From Acidobacteria bacterium Ga0077553 (GTDB taxonomy: Bacteria > Acidobacteriota > Terriglobia > Bryobacterales > Bryobacteraceae), in the NCBI GenBank assembly GCA_001464575.1, contig LNFE01000195.1, positions 1 through 36,535 on the forward strand: a stretch of 36,535 bases of DNA, read 5' to 3'. Of the stretch, positions 25,701-33,019 are shown piece by piece. The position numbers were made by a program, and so were the translations under genes. Under the pieces are notes generated by a model. The model had not been told where the DNA came from. It made no database searches and saw only the letters and a list, made by a program, of their open reading frames with translations. Every line of letters starts with the position of its first letter. The first letter of the stretch is position 1.

Positions 25701-28265
25701 ATTGCCCGTCGTGCGACCGCGGCGGAGGCGGCCACGGAGAGTCTCGTCCGCGATGCCGACAGTCTTTTCTTCGACCTGCGCTTAGACACCGCGGGAGTTT
25801 TCGCAGAGGCCCAAGTCCCTGCGATGCCCGTTGAGCGATTGCGCGGGCAATTCGAATCGTGGCTGGCGCACCCGGAACAACTTTCTCAATGGGTCGCATA
25901 TCGAGAGCGAGCCCAAAGGGGACGGGCGCTAGGCCTTCAGTCGCTCATTGATCGATTGGAGGACGGTAGCATTGCGCCGGAGCGGGCGGTAACCACATTT
26001 CGTCAGGCATATTTTGAGGCCATTCTGGAGGCGCAGGTCGTGCAAGTGCCAGAGTTGGGGAAATTCGATGGGCACCTTCATAGGCGCCTGATTCACGAGT
26101 TTATCGAGCTTGACCGGCAGCGAATCGAGGCTGCCCGGCTAGAGGTGGTGCGAGCCCACCATCGTAGGATTCCGCAGGGGGGAGGAGGCGTCGGGCCACT
26201 GGGCATCTTGCGGGCCGAGATCGCCAAGCGGCGTGGGCACATGCCGATTCGGCAGTTGATGATGAAGGCGGCGGCGGCCATCCAGGCACTGAAGCCTGTT
26301 GTTATGATGAGCCCGTTATCGGTGGCTCAGTTTCTGCCGCCAGGTCAACTAACGTTTGATTTGCTGGTGATGGACGAAGCGAGTCAGATACAACCGGTCG
26401 ATGCACTCGGAGCGATTGCCCGGTGCAGACAGGTGGTTGTGGTGGGAGACGAGCGGCAGCTTCCGCCGACCAAATTCTTCTCGAAAATGACAAGCGGGCA
26501 GTCCGAAGAGGACGATGCAGACTCTGCACAGGTTGCCGATATTGAGAGCATCCTGGGCTTGTTCACGGCGCGCGGCATGCCCCAGCGGATGCTGCGTTGG
26601 CACTATCGCAGTCGCCACCAATCGCTGATCGCCGTTTCCAACGCTCAGTTCTACGAGAACAAGCTATTCATTGTGCCAAGCCCTTATACGAGCGCGGCAG
26701 GCAGAGGCCTCCGGTTCCACCATGTGACCGATGGGCGATTCGACTCCGGCAACACCCGGACGAATGCCATAGAGGCCCAAGTGGTAGCGGATGCGGTGAT
26801 TCGTCATGCGAGGGAACATCCGGAGCGGTCGCTTGGGGTCGCTACATTTTCGACGAGCCAGCGACGGGCGATTCGCGACCATATTGAACTTCTTCGCCGG
26901 GCGAACCCCGACACGGAAGGCTTCTTTCACTCCCATCCAGGGGAACCGTTCTTTGTGAAGAATCTGGAGAACGTGCAGGGCGACGAACGAGACGTGATCC
27001 TTATCTCGGTGGGATATGGACGGAACGCGCAAGGCTATATGGCTATGGCGTTCGGTCCCCTGAGCGCAGAAGGTGGCGAACGGCGACTGAACGTACTGAT
27101 CAGCCGCGCCAAACTCCGGTGCGAGGTGTTCGCATCGATTACAGACGAGGATATCGATACCGAACGGGGAAAGGGAAAGGGTGTTTTTGCGTTCAAGCTG
27201 TTCCTCCACTTTGCCCGCACGGGCCGGCTGGCAATGGCTGAGACGACAGGCCGAGACCACGACAGTGTGTTCGAAGCGCAGGTGGCGAACGCATTGCAGG
27301 CCAGAGGTGTCGAAGTTCACAGGCAAGTTGGAATTGCTGGCTTTTTCATCGATTTGGCGATTGGGGATCCTGACCGGCCCGGACGCTATCTACTCGGAAT
27401 CGAGTGTGACGGGGCGTCGTACCACAGCGCGCGCTCGACGCGGGACCGTGACCGCCTCCGTCAAGCGGTCCTCGAAGATCACGGATGGATCATTCATCGG
27501 GTGTGGAGCACAGACTGGTTTCAGCGTCCCAAAGAACAACTGGAGCTAGTAATGGCAGCACTGGAAGCCGCCAAGCAAGAGTTGGAAGGGCGGGGAGAAA
27601 ACCAAGCTTCTAAATCCCGTGCGGTCGGCCTGGAAGTCGTCACGATCGACCGAGAAGGGGTGACACAGGTCGGGTTATCGGAGGCGGCACAATCTGCTGG
27701 GAGCGGCAGCCACTACGTAGAGGTTAGCTTGCGTCGGCCTGACGGTTGGCCGGAGTTACACGAAACGCCGACGGGAGCTATTGCGCAGCTCGTGGAAGAA
27801 GTCGTAAAGATTGAAGGGCCCGTCCACTTGGATGAGGTGACGGCTCGAATTCGCAGCGCGTGGGACCTGCAAAGAAGCGGCCCAAGGATCCAGTCCCTCG
27901 TGGAGAGGGCAGCCGCACACGCTGAATTGACGGGAAAGGTGGAGGTTCGCGAGAAGTTTCTTAGTTCCCCCGGTGGTACGGTGCGGATCCGGGATCGAAG
28001 CGCAGTGAATTCCGTAAACCTACGAAAGCCGGAGATGCTTCCCCCAATTGAGGTCGAGGAGGCGGTGCTGCAAGTCCTACAAGCAAACTTTGGATGCAGC
28101 GACGGGGAAATATCTCAGGCGGTAGGCCGGCTTTTCGGCTTTCGAGCTACGAGCGCCCAGTTTCGGGAGGTGGTCCAAACGGCGGTGCACGCACTGACGC
28201 AACGTTCTTTGCTCGTCAGGAAAGGCCCCTACCTAGTAGTGAATCAATCGACCGGCTCGGATTAG
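22707..28265 (+). CDS. DUF4011 / SF1 helicase / Vsr-like (MTES_1575) nuclease / DUF3320 defence protein
   Basis: 1852 residues. Order of parts: DUF4011-type N-terminus (about 25-320; LERARLELLDLSARNRLLNMPR, NILFLTLGSLKW, YAPLILIPVSLERG); Walker A GPPGTGKS (348-355); about 850 residues of helical insert; Walker B LLVMDEASQIQPVDAL (D1223, E1224), VVVVGDERQLPPTKFF, LRWHYRSRHQSLI, ENVQGDERDVI and LNVLISRAK, the later motifs of Upf1-like SF1 helicases. Then comes a PD-(D/E)xK/Vsr-like nuclease with E1523, D1549 and E1566-C-D1568 (GIECDGASYH), and a DUF3320-type C-terminus (about 1690-1790). The architecture corresponds to a single-protein anti-phage class described as DUF4011-helicase-Vsr (called hhe, from memory). 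Expected action is ATP-driven translocation on foreign nucleic acid followed by cleavage. All catalytic motifs appear intact. A recombinase relic follows directly, consistent with acquisition on a mobile element. Confidence 0.9.
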   Translation: MTDKNMPPAGTTSTSVFHSDLSLEAKLERARLELLDLSARNRLLNMPRSGRAVRSIDIVDERAAEVYRLLVKENRAFTFNPGRSAKASPSVEGKSDADEIEDLAQPEDDTMNDRGVLSRHADTKLQTRLTSAGLQRRLLDLYSDARTLEEEQGVNILFLTLGSLKWVDPTNKENVRYAPLILIPVSLERGSAAERFKLKLRQEDIASNLSLEAFLDRVHSLRLPAFEPGEEFDPEAYLANVANAISSKPDWEVLRDDLVLGFFSFAKFLMYRDLDPEVWPVDGKLTTLPMIRCLLAEGFPHPGDMAPEDSMIDPLISPAELRHVVDADSSQALAIHDVRCGRNLVIQGPPGTGKSQTIANVIAAAIYEGKSVLFVAEKMAALEVVKRRLDQAGVGDACLELHSNKANKRMVLEELRRTWELGSPRGALSNSLHSKLQEARDELNGHAQRMHDAHVPSGLTPYQVMGELVRLRDGGQTPTSLQLQEPVRWSSDERLERERLLKELIQRVQVIGLPTQHPWRGVGLETILPAQVDRIVTRIGDLKERLAQILSEQSELAAILETPPPIHLRTFEATAARARRVGSAPADFQECLGASEWVERQQEITSLLVAGRRYVFGAETLSGKLRSGAWNTDVRAAHKITASLSPSFDSDAFRRVRQICELLPGVSEAAARLRNSLGIEEAIDRISSIKRVLAIGTHVAAAPTVSPDAFLAAVWDHSVEQAGDLVEAVGALEAAREQVGNHLNDGAWEMDCGPVRQALASHGTSVFRFLSGDWRKANRVVKSLLRSPELPAEEVIPLLDAVIRGQRCLRLIQQGEALGRSAFGSRWRGDRSNAAELRALLEWMRSLGPFSTEIRTVASRTNDQAAIGEAVTALNAILGKWEPLLEAARRDLSEPDFETLATIWRRCAEVANSDAQTKQVLTDAPESAGARLPLLEGLLDWQSAESAITTGHDLGTACFGPVWSGTTSPWAQLERCAEWVSAHMDVRNLAAHIEERVEIARRATAAEAATESLVRDADSLFFDLRLDTAGVFAEAQVPAMPVERLRGQFESWLAHPEQLSQWVAYRERAQRGRALGLQSLIDRLEDGSIAPERAVTTFRQAYFEAILEAQVVQVPELGKFDGHLHRRLIHEFIELDRQRIEAARLEVVRAHHRRIPQGGGGVGPLGILRAEIAKRRGHMPIRQLMMKAAAAIQALKPVVMMSPLSVAQFLPPGQLTFDLLVMDEASQIQPVDALGAIARCRQVVVVGDERQLPPTKFFSKMTSGQSEEDDADSAQVADIESILGLFTARGMPQRMLRWHYRSRHQSLIAVSNAQFYENKLFIVPSPYTSAAGRGLRFHHVTDGRFDSGNTRTNAIEAQVVADAVIRHAREHPERSLGVATFSTSQRRAIRDHIELLRRANPDTEGFFHSHPGEPFFVKNLENVQGDERDVILISVGYGRNAQGYMAMAFGPLSAEGGERRLNVLISRAKLRCEVFASITDEDIDTERGKGKGVFAFKLFLHFARTGRLAMAETTGRDHDSVFEAQVANALQARGVEVHRQVGIAGFFIDLAIGDPDRPGRYLLGIECDGASYHSARSTRDRDRLRQAVLEDHGWIIHRVWSTDWFQRPKEQLELVMAALEAAKQELEGRGENQASKSRAVGLEVVTIDREGVTQVGLSEAAQSAGSGSHYVEVSLRRPDGWPELHETPTGAIAQLVEEVVKIEGPVHLDEVTARIRSAWDLQRSGPRIQSLVERAAAHAELTGKVEVREKFLSSPGGTVRIRDRSAVNSVNLRKPEMLPPIEVEEAVLQVLQANFGCSDGEISQAVGRLFGFRATSAQFREVVQTAVHALTQRSLLVRKGPYLVVNQSTGSD

Positions 28266-28267
28266 CC

Positions 28268-28558
28268 TCTTCCGACTTGTTAACAAATAATCGGACGCCC
28301 GAGAAATTAAACAGGGCGCTCGATCCGGCCTCCGTCTACCACAACTTCTTGCGGAATTATGCTCCGCTCGTCAATGTCAGCGGTGACGTCCTCGGACTCT
28401 GCGTCCATTCACTACGCGCCACCGCCGCCACCAATGCACTCTCACACCAGACCGATATAGGGAAAGTGCAGGAGAGGCTCGGACACGCCAATGTACCGAC
28501 GGCACGGCTTTATGATCATCGAACACGCGGCCCGAGGATAGTCCGACGTTTCATGTGA
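28268..28558 (+). pseudogene. Tyrosine recombinase, C-terminal fragment
   Basis: About 97 residues of a phage/transposon integrase. LDPASVYHNFLRNYA is followed by HSLRATAATNAL (catalytic His and second Arg), then GKVQERLGHANVPTARLYDHR with the conserved Gly-His and the nucleophilic Tyr. The N-terminal DNA-binding domain and first catalytic Arg are missing. The open frame extends back to 28094 inside the helicase gene, but that part has no recombinase character, so homology seems to start right after the helicase stop. It is a relic of the element that probably carried the defence genes. Confidence 0.8.
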
Positions 28559-28630
28559 ACTTTTGACACGGCTCCAAGAGTTTTAATCTAGCCCCCGGTT
28601 TCCCAGAACTCCGGAAGAGCCGTCGAGTAG

Positions 28631-28639
28631 TAGTAGAAT
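28631..28639 (+). promoter_or_regulatory. Candidate -10 element of the TIR-like ATPase gene
   Basis: TAGTAGAAT contains TAGAAT (28634-28639), and ATG follows 8 bases later at 28648 with no Shine-Dalgarno, so a leaderless or near-leaderless mRNA would result. No good -35 lies 17 bp upstream. An alternative is TTGACA (28563-28568) with TAATCT (28584-28589) at a short 15-bp spacing, giving a longer leader. Confidence 0.35.
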
Positions 28640-28647
28640 CACCATAC

Positions 28648-31065
28648 ATGCCTCAGCATTGCTTCGTTGCGTACCCTTCGGTGCCCGCCGCTAGGGCTGA
28701 AACCATCGAAAGTGCTATTTCGACTATAGCCATGACAGATGTGGTGACGATCAAGGGTTGGAAAACGTTATTCCCTGGTGGCAGACCAATCATTAGTCGT
28801 ATCTTCGAGGAAATTCGCGCCTGCCACTGCTTTATTGCAGATCTTACCGGCCTTAATCCCAACGTTCTGTTCGAACTCGGCTACGCTGTGGCTCATCGAA
28901 AGAGAGTTTGGCTGTTGCTGGACACGGCAATGGAGAAGGCAAAACTAGATTTCGATAGATTTCAGCTCTTCACAACACTGGGATATCACGGATCGAGCAA
29001 CAGCGACTCTATCGTTAAGGCGTTTTTTCAGGATCGACCATTCGCGGACGGGACGAACCTCTTCGAAGATCTGTTCGACAAGACGCAACTCGTTCTACGT
29101 CCAACGCTACTGTACGTAAAAGCCCAGACCGCAACGGAGGCATCGAATCGTTTAACGCGAAAGGTTATGGCTGGGCAGATCGCATCAGTGATTGATGACC
29201 CAGCGGAGAGCGCGAATCAGCCTCTCAGTTGGTACATAAATCGAGCTAGTGCCTCCTCCGCCGTCGTCTGTCATTTGCTTTCTTCAGAACACATCAACTG
29301 GCAACTGGCCAACGCAAAGCAGGCCTTTGTGGCGGGAATAGCACAGGGGCTTGGCAAGCCGATGCTGATGCTCGCCCACGAACCCTACGCTTCACCGTTG
29401 GACTATCGCGATTTGCTTCGCACTCACGACACGGCATCGACAGCTGAGACGTTGTTTGATCAATGGTTTGCGCCATTAATTGAGGCAATTCGAAAGCGGG
29501 ACTTAAGTGCGGACTACTACAAAGATCAGAAGGTCGCAAAAACGACCCTTGAACGGATCAATCTCGGCGAATGGATTGCCGAGAACGAATCTGAAGAAGT
29601 GTCTGAGTACTTCATTCCGACAGCAGCGTACACAGAGGCGCTGCGGTCAAATCACTCTATTTTTATAGGACGGAAAGGAACTGGCAAAAGCGCAACGTTT
29701 TACAAGCTTCAGGATGAACTAAGTGCTGATCCGCGAAATCATGTCTGCATTATCAAACCGATCGCGTATGAGTTGGAAGGTATCCTGCATTTGCTTGGCC
29801 AGACGCTTGCAAATGCAGATAGCGGATATCTTATAGAAAGCCTATGGAAGTTTCTTATCAGCACAGAATTAGCCAAGAGCTTGTACACGAATATTAATTC
29901 AAAGCCAGTTTACTATGGCCGCACACCTAGCGAGCGCGATCTGGCTGAGTTTGTTGAACAGAATGCTTCTTGGATCACGCCGGAATTCTCAGTAAGGCTA
30001 GAAGCTGCCGTTAATCGACTACTTGCCGTGCCAACCACTGGAACCTTGGAGGTTCGTCGAAATAGCATCAGCGAGCGGCTACATGGTGATATGCTACCGC
30101 GATTGAAGGTCGTTCTTGGAAATGTTCTTTCTGGGAAAACTCGCATCATTATTCTCGTAGATAATCTGGATAAGGCCTGGGATCAGAACCAGGATCTGTC
30201 CCGCGTCAGCGACTTGCTGTTCGGCCTGTTAAACGTAAGCGGTCGCATTGCTAGCGATTTTCGGCGAGATCCAACGTTCCGCGAACGATTTGCGTTTTCA
30301 GTGATCCTGTTTCTGCGTAGTGATATTTTTGCTGCAATCATCAGGTTTGCCCACGAACGTGACAAGGTCCCCGTGCAACGCATGTCATGGGACGACCCAG
30401 AGATGCTTCTTCGCGTGCTGGAGGAGCGTTTCATGAAGTCTGATGTAGGGCTTGGCTCGCCTATCGGCATTTGGCAAGAGTTTTTTAGCGCCACGATTAG
30501 AAACCGCCCCACCCGTCAATATATTATTGAAACGGTTCTTCCTCGGCCGCGGGACTTGCTTTTTCTCGTTAAGCGGTCTCTCCAGTTTGCTTTGAATCGA
30601 AGCCATGGGCGGATTGAAGAAGAAGATGTATTAAGTGCTGAATTGGAATACTCCCAGTTCGCTTTAAACTCGCTACTTGCGGAGAACGCAGGGCAAATAG
30701 TTGATTTTGAGAAGCTCCTGGCGCAGTTCTCGTTATCCAACGAAATCGTATCTGAGCTAGACTTGCTGTCTTACATAGAGCGCGCGGGCGTATCGGAGCT
30801 CCCGAGCAAGGTCGCTGATTTCCTCTGTGAGCTGGCGTTTATCGGTGTGGAAGTGGAACATAATCGATTCGAGTTCCTATACGATGAGGCGAAAACGGCG
30901 AAATTGAACGCGATGGCAAGTCGGAGTGCAGAGCAAAACCCATCGGGACTCCGCCGTTATCGCATCAACTTTGCCTATCACCGGTACCTTGAGATCAAAC
31001 CCGATGCCAGCCTCATGCCTCAAAAGAGCGAACCGCTTTCTATAGATAATGATAGGCCATCCTAG
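28648..31065 (+). CDS. Putative defence protein: two TIR/Rossmann-like domains + P-loop ATPase (Sll1717-like)
   Basis: 805 residues. Domain 1 (about 1-145): CFVAYPSVP opening strand, GGRPIISRIFEEIRACHCFIADLTGLNPNVLFELGYAVAHRKRVWLLLD. The NPNVxFELG block with Glu76 is the conserved centre of bacterial TIR-like and nucleoside-deoxyribosyltransferase-like domains, many of which cleave NAD. Domain 2 (about 150-285): a second Rossmann-like unit (LLYVKAQT, AVVCHLLSSE, AKQAFVAGIAQGLGKPMLMLAHE, PLDYRDLL). Domain 3 (from about 335): P-loop SIFIGRKGTGKSATFYKL (341-348) and Walker B-like IIILVDNLDKAWDQ (D505, D508), the pattern of the Sll1717 ATPase family. Then comes a helical C-terminal region of about 270 residues. 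Likely a sensor-effector protein: ATPase senses or oligomerises, TIR-like domain acts on NAD or nucleotides. Base composition is clearly less G+C-rich than the 5' part of the window. It stands alone without a cyclase or sirtuin partner. Confidence 0.85.
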   Translation: MPQHCFVAYPSVPAARAETIESAISTIAMTDVVTIKGWKTLFPGGRPIISRIFEEIRACHCFIADLTGLNPNVLFELGYAVAHRKRVWLLLDTAMEKAKLDFDRFQLFTTLGYHGSSNSDSIVKAFFQDRPFADGTNLFEDLFDKTQLVLRPTLLYVKAQTATEASNRLTRKVMAGQIASVIDDPAESANQPLSWYINRASASSAVVCHLLSSEHINWQLANAKQAFVAGIAQGLGKPMLMLAHEPYASPLDYRDLLRTHDTASTAETLFDQWFAPLIEAIRKRDLSADYYKDQKVAKTTLERINLGEWIAENESEEVSEYFIPTAAYTEALRSNHSIFIGRKGTGKSATFYKLQDELSADPRNHVCIIKPIAYELEGILHLLGQTLANADSGYLIESLWKFLISTELAKSLYTNINSKPVYYGRTPSERDLAEFVEQNASWITPEFSVRLEAAVNRLLAVPTTGTLEVRRNSISERLHGDMLPRLKVVLGNVLSGKTRIIILVDNLDKAWDQNQDLSRVSDLLFGLLNVSGRIASDFRRDPTFRERFAFSVILFLRSDIFAAIIRFAHERDKVPVQRMSWDDPEMLLRVLEERFMKSDVGLGSPIGIWQEFFSATIRNRPTRQYIIETVLPRPRDLLFLVKRSLQFALNRSHGRIEEEDVLSAELEYSQFALNSLLAENAGQIVDFEKLLAQFSLSNEIVSELDLLSYIERAGVSELPSKVADFLCELAFIGVEVEHNRFEFLYDEAKTAKLNAMASRSAEQNPSGLRRYRINFAYHRYLEIKPDASLMPQKSEPLSIDNDRPS

Positions 31066-31555
31066 GAAAGCATATTTCGCTCGGAGCCGATATCGATTCC
31101 AGACAAGGATGATAGATAATTATTGAAACGTATCAGTTGCACGGAGACGCCATACACTCACTCCCTGATAGTGTCGTCGCGCATCGCGATGTCAATGGCG
31201 AAGGTCAGCTTCAACAAGTCGTTTCCGGGCTGAGCCCGCCCGGTAGTGGCGGCGGGCTAGACGGGAGTGGCGCGAAAGCGGAAATCCTATTCTGCCAAGC
31301 AATCGGAATTGAGGTTACCGTTGACGGTCCGCTATAGAACACACTCCCAGTTAATGCCGGATATACCCTTAGCTCTGGACTTCGTGGCTCCGATCGAGAT
31401 TAGCCGCACGAATCGCAGGGGGTCAGTCTTTTTCGGCAGATGCGGTGCAGCAAGCCGCACTTCTGGTCCTTGAGATGCTCCAGGTTGGGAATCCCGCTGG
31501 ACTTAATGGCTGCCTTCGGCGGTAAACTGAGCGTAGCCGTGTCCCAGTTTATCGC
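31066..31555. other. Non-coding stretch with hairpins after the TIR-like ATPase
   Basis: No credible gene. GGGC-TGA-GCCC (31227-31237) is followed by a stronger stem, AGCCCGCC (31233-31240) with GGCGGGCT (31251-31258) around 10 bases; the two are mutually exclusive at 31233-31237. No T-run follows. Short ORFs here lack family features or ribosome binding sites. Confidence 0.4.
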
Positions 31556-31570
31556 AGGAGGTTGTTCACA

Positions 31571-31936
31571 TTGAAAAGTCTCTTTATACAATGCGTTTGG
31601 GTTGCGGTGTGTTTGGCTACAAGATGCGCCGCCTCTGAACCAGTACTGATTGAGAGCGCGCAGTGTTGTTCAGGCGGATTCTCCTTTGAAGAAGTGATGA
31701 AGACCAGTCTCAAATTCGTTTCGCGCGAAAGGTCGGAGTTCCGAATCATCAAAATCATACCGTCCGATGTTCGCAACCTTTTTGTCATCGGCTCAACTTC
31801 AGAAGAGGATCGACAACATTGTTTAGAGATTAGTTTGAGGTTGCGGAGCGGTATTAGTCATGCGTATTTATTCCGGACGCCACTCGGGGCCGCGGTGCAC
31901 CACTGGAACCATTTATGTCTTCTCGGAACCGATTAG
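31571..31936 (+). CDS. Small exported protein, probably 5' part of a frameshifted gene
   Basis: A perfect AGGAGG (31556-31561) stands 9 bases before TTG 31571, which gives MKSLFIQCVWVAVCLATRCAASEP, a signal peptide. The earlier TTG at 31562 is one base from AGGAGG and cannot be used. About 120 residues, no recognised family. The end of this frame (AAVHHWNHLCLLGTD) overlaps the next ORF in the +1 frame across a GGGG run near 31890, so the two ORFs are probably one secreted protein of about 225 residues. Confidence 0.55.
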   Translation: MKSLFIQCVWVAVCLATRCAASEPVLIESAQCCSGGFSFEEVMKTSLKFVSRERSEFRIIKIIPSDVRNLFVIGSTSEEDRQHCLEISLRLRSGISHAYLFRTPLGAAVHHWNHLCLLGTD

Positions 31937-32249
31937 AGGCGGTACGATTGCCTGGCTGGAAAAAAGAGGCAATAGTTTCTATGTGCGGGTTCAGCAAGAC
32001 CCATTGCCTTCGTCAGGAGAGGCACAGAAGGTGGCGCAGGCAATCAGTAAGGAACTCAATCTCGCGCCGGCTGTGCTTTACATTCGATCCGATTCCTACT
32101 ATCGTCCAGGCGGGAACTGTTGCCCGTACTCCCTACCGATTCAGTGGCGGCGGAAGCCCCCGTTGCGTGCTGACGAGGTAAGCTTGGCTGGGTTTTACTG
32201 TAACGTATCGGACAATGGTGGCGAACCGAGCTGTTTCCCAAGCTGGTAG
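31860..32249 (+). CDS. Hypothetical protein, probably 3' part of the same frameshifted gene
   Basis: 129 residues if the internal ATG is used, but it has no ribosome binding site or signal peptide, although its cysteine pairs (GGNCCPYS, FYCNVSD, EPSCFPSW) suit an exported protein. The frame is closed upstream by TGA at 31836. Protein-like sequence starts near TGTIYVFSEPIRGGTIAWLEKRGNSFYVRVQQD. Best read as the continuation of the ORF that starts at 31571 after a one-base shift. Family unknown. Confidence 0.5.
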   Translation: MRIYSGRHSGPRCTTGTIYVFSEPIRGGTIAWLEKRGNSFYVRVQQDPLPSSGEAQKVAQAISKELNLAPAVLYIRSDSYYRPGGNCCPYSLPIQWRRKPPLRADEVSLAGFYCNVSDNGGEPSCFPSW

Positions 32250-32515
32250 GAGCATCGGGTGACGACGGGGTTTTCGCCGACGTTCCGGTGAATCTCTGAG
32301 GAGCAATCGACGGGGTCGGAAAAGCGACACTCCTATAGCCGGCGTCCCCGGCGTGCAAGTTCGCGGGGCACCCCTGCGTGTTTGACCGCAGCCGGATGCT
32401 GTTCCTTAGAATTCCCAGGCATAACGACCTTGGATGCGCTTAGTCGGAAAGCGAATCGCATCCGCGGTGCGTCCCCCGTGGTGCTTTCCGAAAAAGAAAA
32501 TGAATACAATACCGT

Positions 32516-32935
32516 ATGGGTTCCAGCCGGTTCATTCTTGCGGTAGTTCTGGCGCCGTCAATCGCTTACGGGTTAGGTTGCGTAGAGACGTTGGCACTGC
32601 CTAGGTACCCTGCTCTAATGCGCGCTGCCCGCTTGTCGAGCGATATCAACTGCTCATCTAGCATTGCTACAGATGGTAGCGAGCCACGATTTCGTTGTAC
32701 TGCGACTGACTGGCGATTCGCCAGCGTGGCGCGAAGAGTCGAAGAAACTGCAAAGGTAGCGGGGGAATGTCGCTTAACGGGAGGACAATTTCGCCTCCGG
32801 TTTTTGATTACACCTGATGTTAAACAGGACGTGGAGAGTTATGTGATCGACAAAGAGGGCGTAGTGATCTCCATCAGCCCAATGGAAGTGAGTGGTCGGT
32901 TGAGGGACGGGAGAAAAGATGGCGGCACAATCTGA
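32516..32935 (+). CDS. Secreted protein with TonB C-terminal-like segment
   Basis: 139 residues. Signal peptide MGSSRFILAVVLAPSIAYG. The mature part begins with ETLALPRYPALMRAARLSSDINCSSSIATDGSEPRF, which follows the TonB C-terminal pattern (YPPLARxARIxGxV...). It ends with a region (FRLRFLITPDVKQDVESYVIDKEGVVISISPM) that can form the remaining strands. There is no transmembrane anchor-linker as in true TonB, so an energy-transducing role is not expected. No strong ribosome binding site. Small exported proteins of this kind are frequent in Acidobacteriota. Function unknown. Confidence 0.6.
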   Translation: MGSSRFILAVVLAPSIAYGLGCVETLALPRYPALMRAARLSSDINCSSSIATDGSEPRFRCTATDWRFASVARRVEETAKVAGECRLTGGQFRLRFLITPDVKQDVESYVIDKEGVVISISPMEVSGRLRDGRKDGGTI

Positions 32936-33019
32936 ACGATCTGCGCTTGGGCCTTCAGCCGCCGTCGCCACTTCGTGGAATCTCAGCGACTACATCCAGG
33001 GTGACGGCCTGTAATACCT

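Noticed and set aside
28094..28267. Start of the recombinase fragment inside the helicase gene
   Set aside because: These codons overlap the conserved end of the helicase protein in another frame and have no recombinase similarity.
28648..31065. Assignment to Thoeris, CBASS or short prokaryotic Argonaute systems
   Set aside because: No ThsA/SIR2-SLOG effector, no CD-NTase and no PIWI-domain gene lie nearby; the fused ATPase is of a different type.
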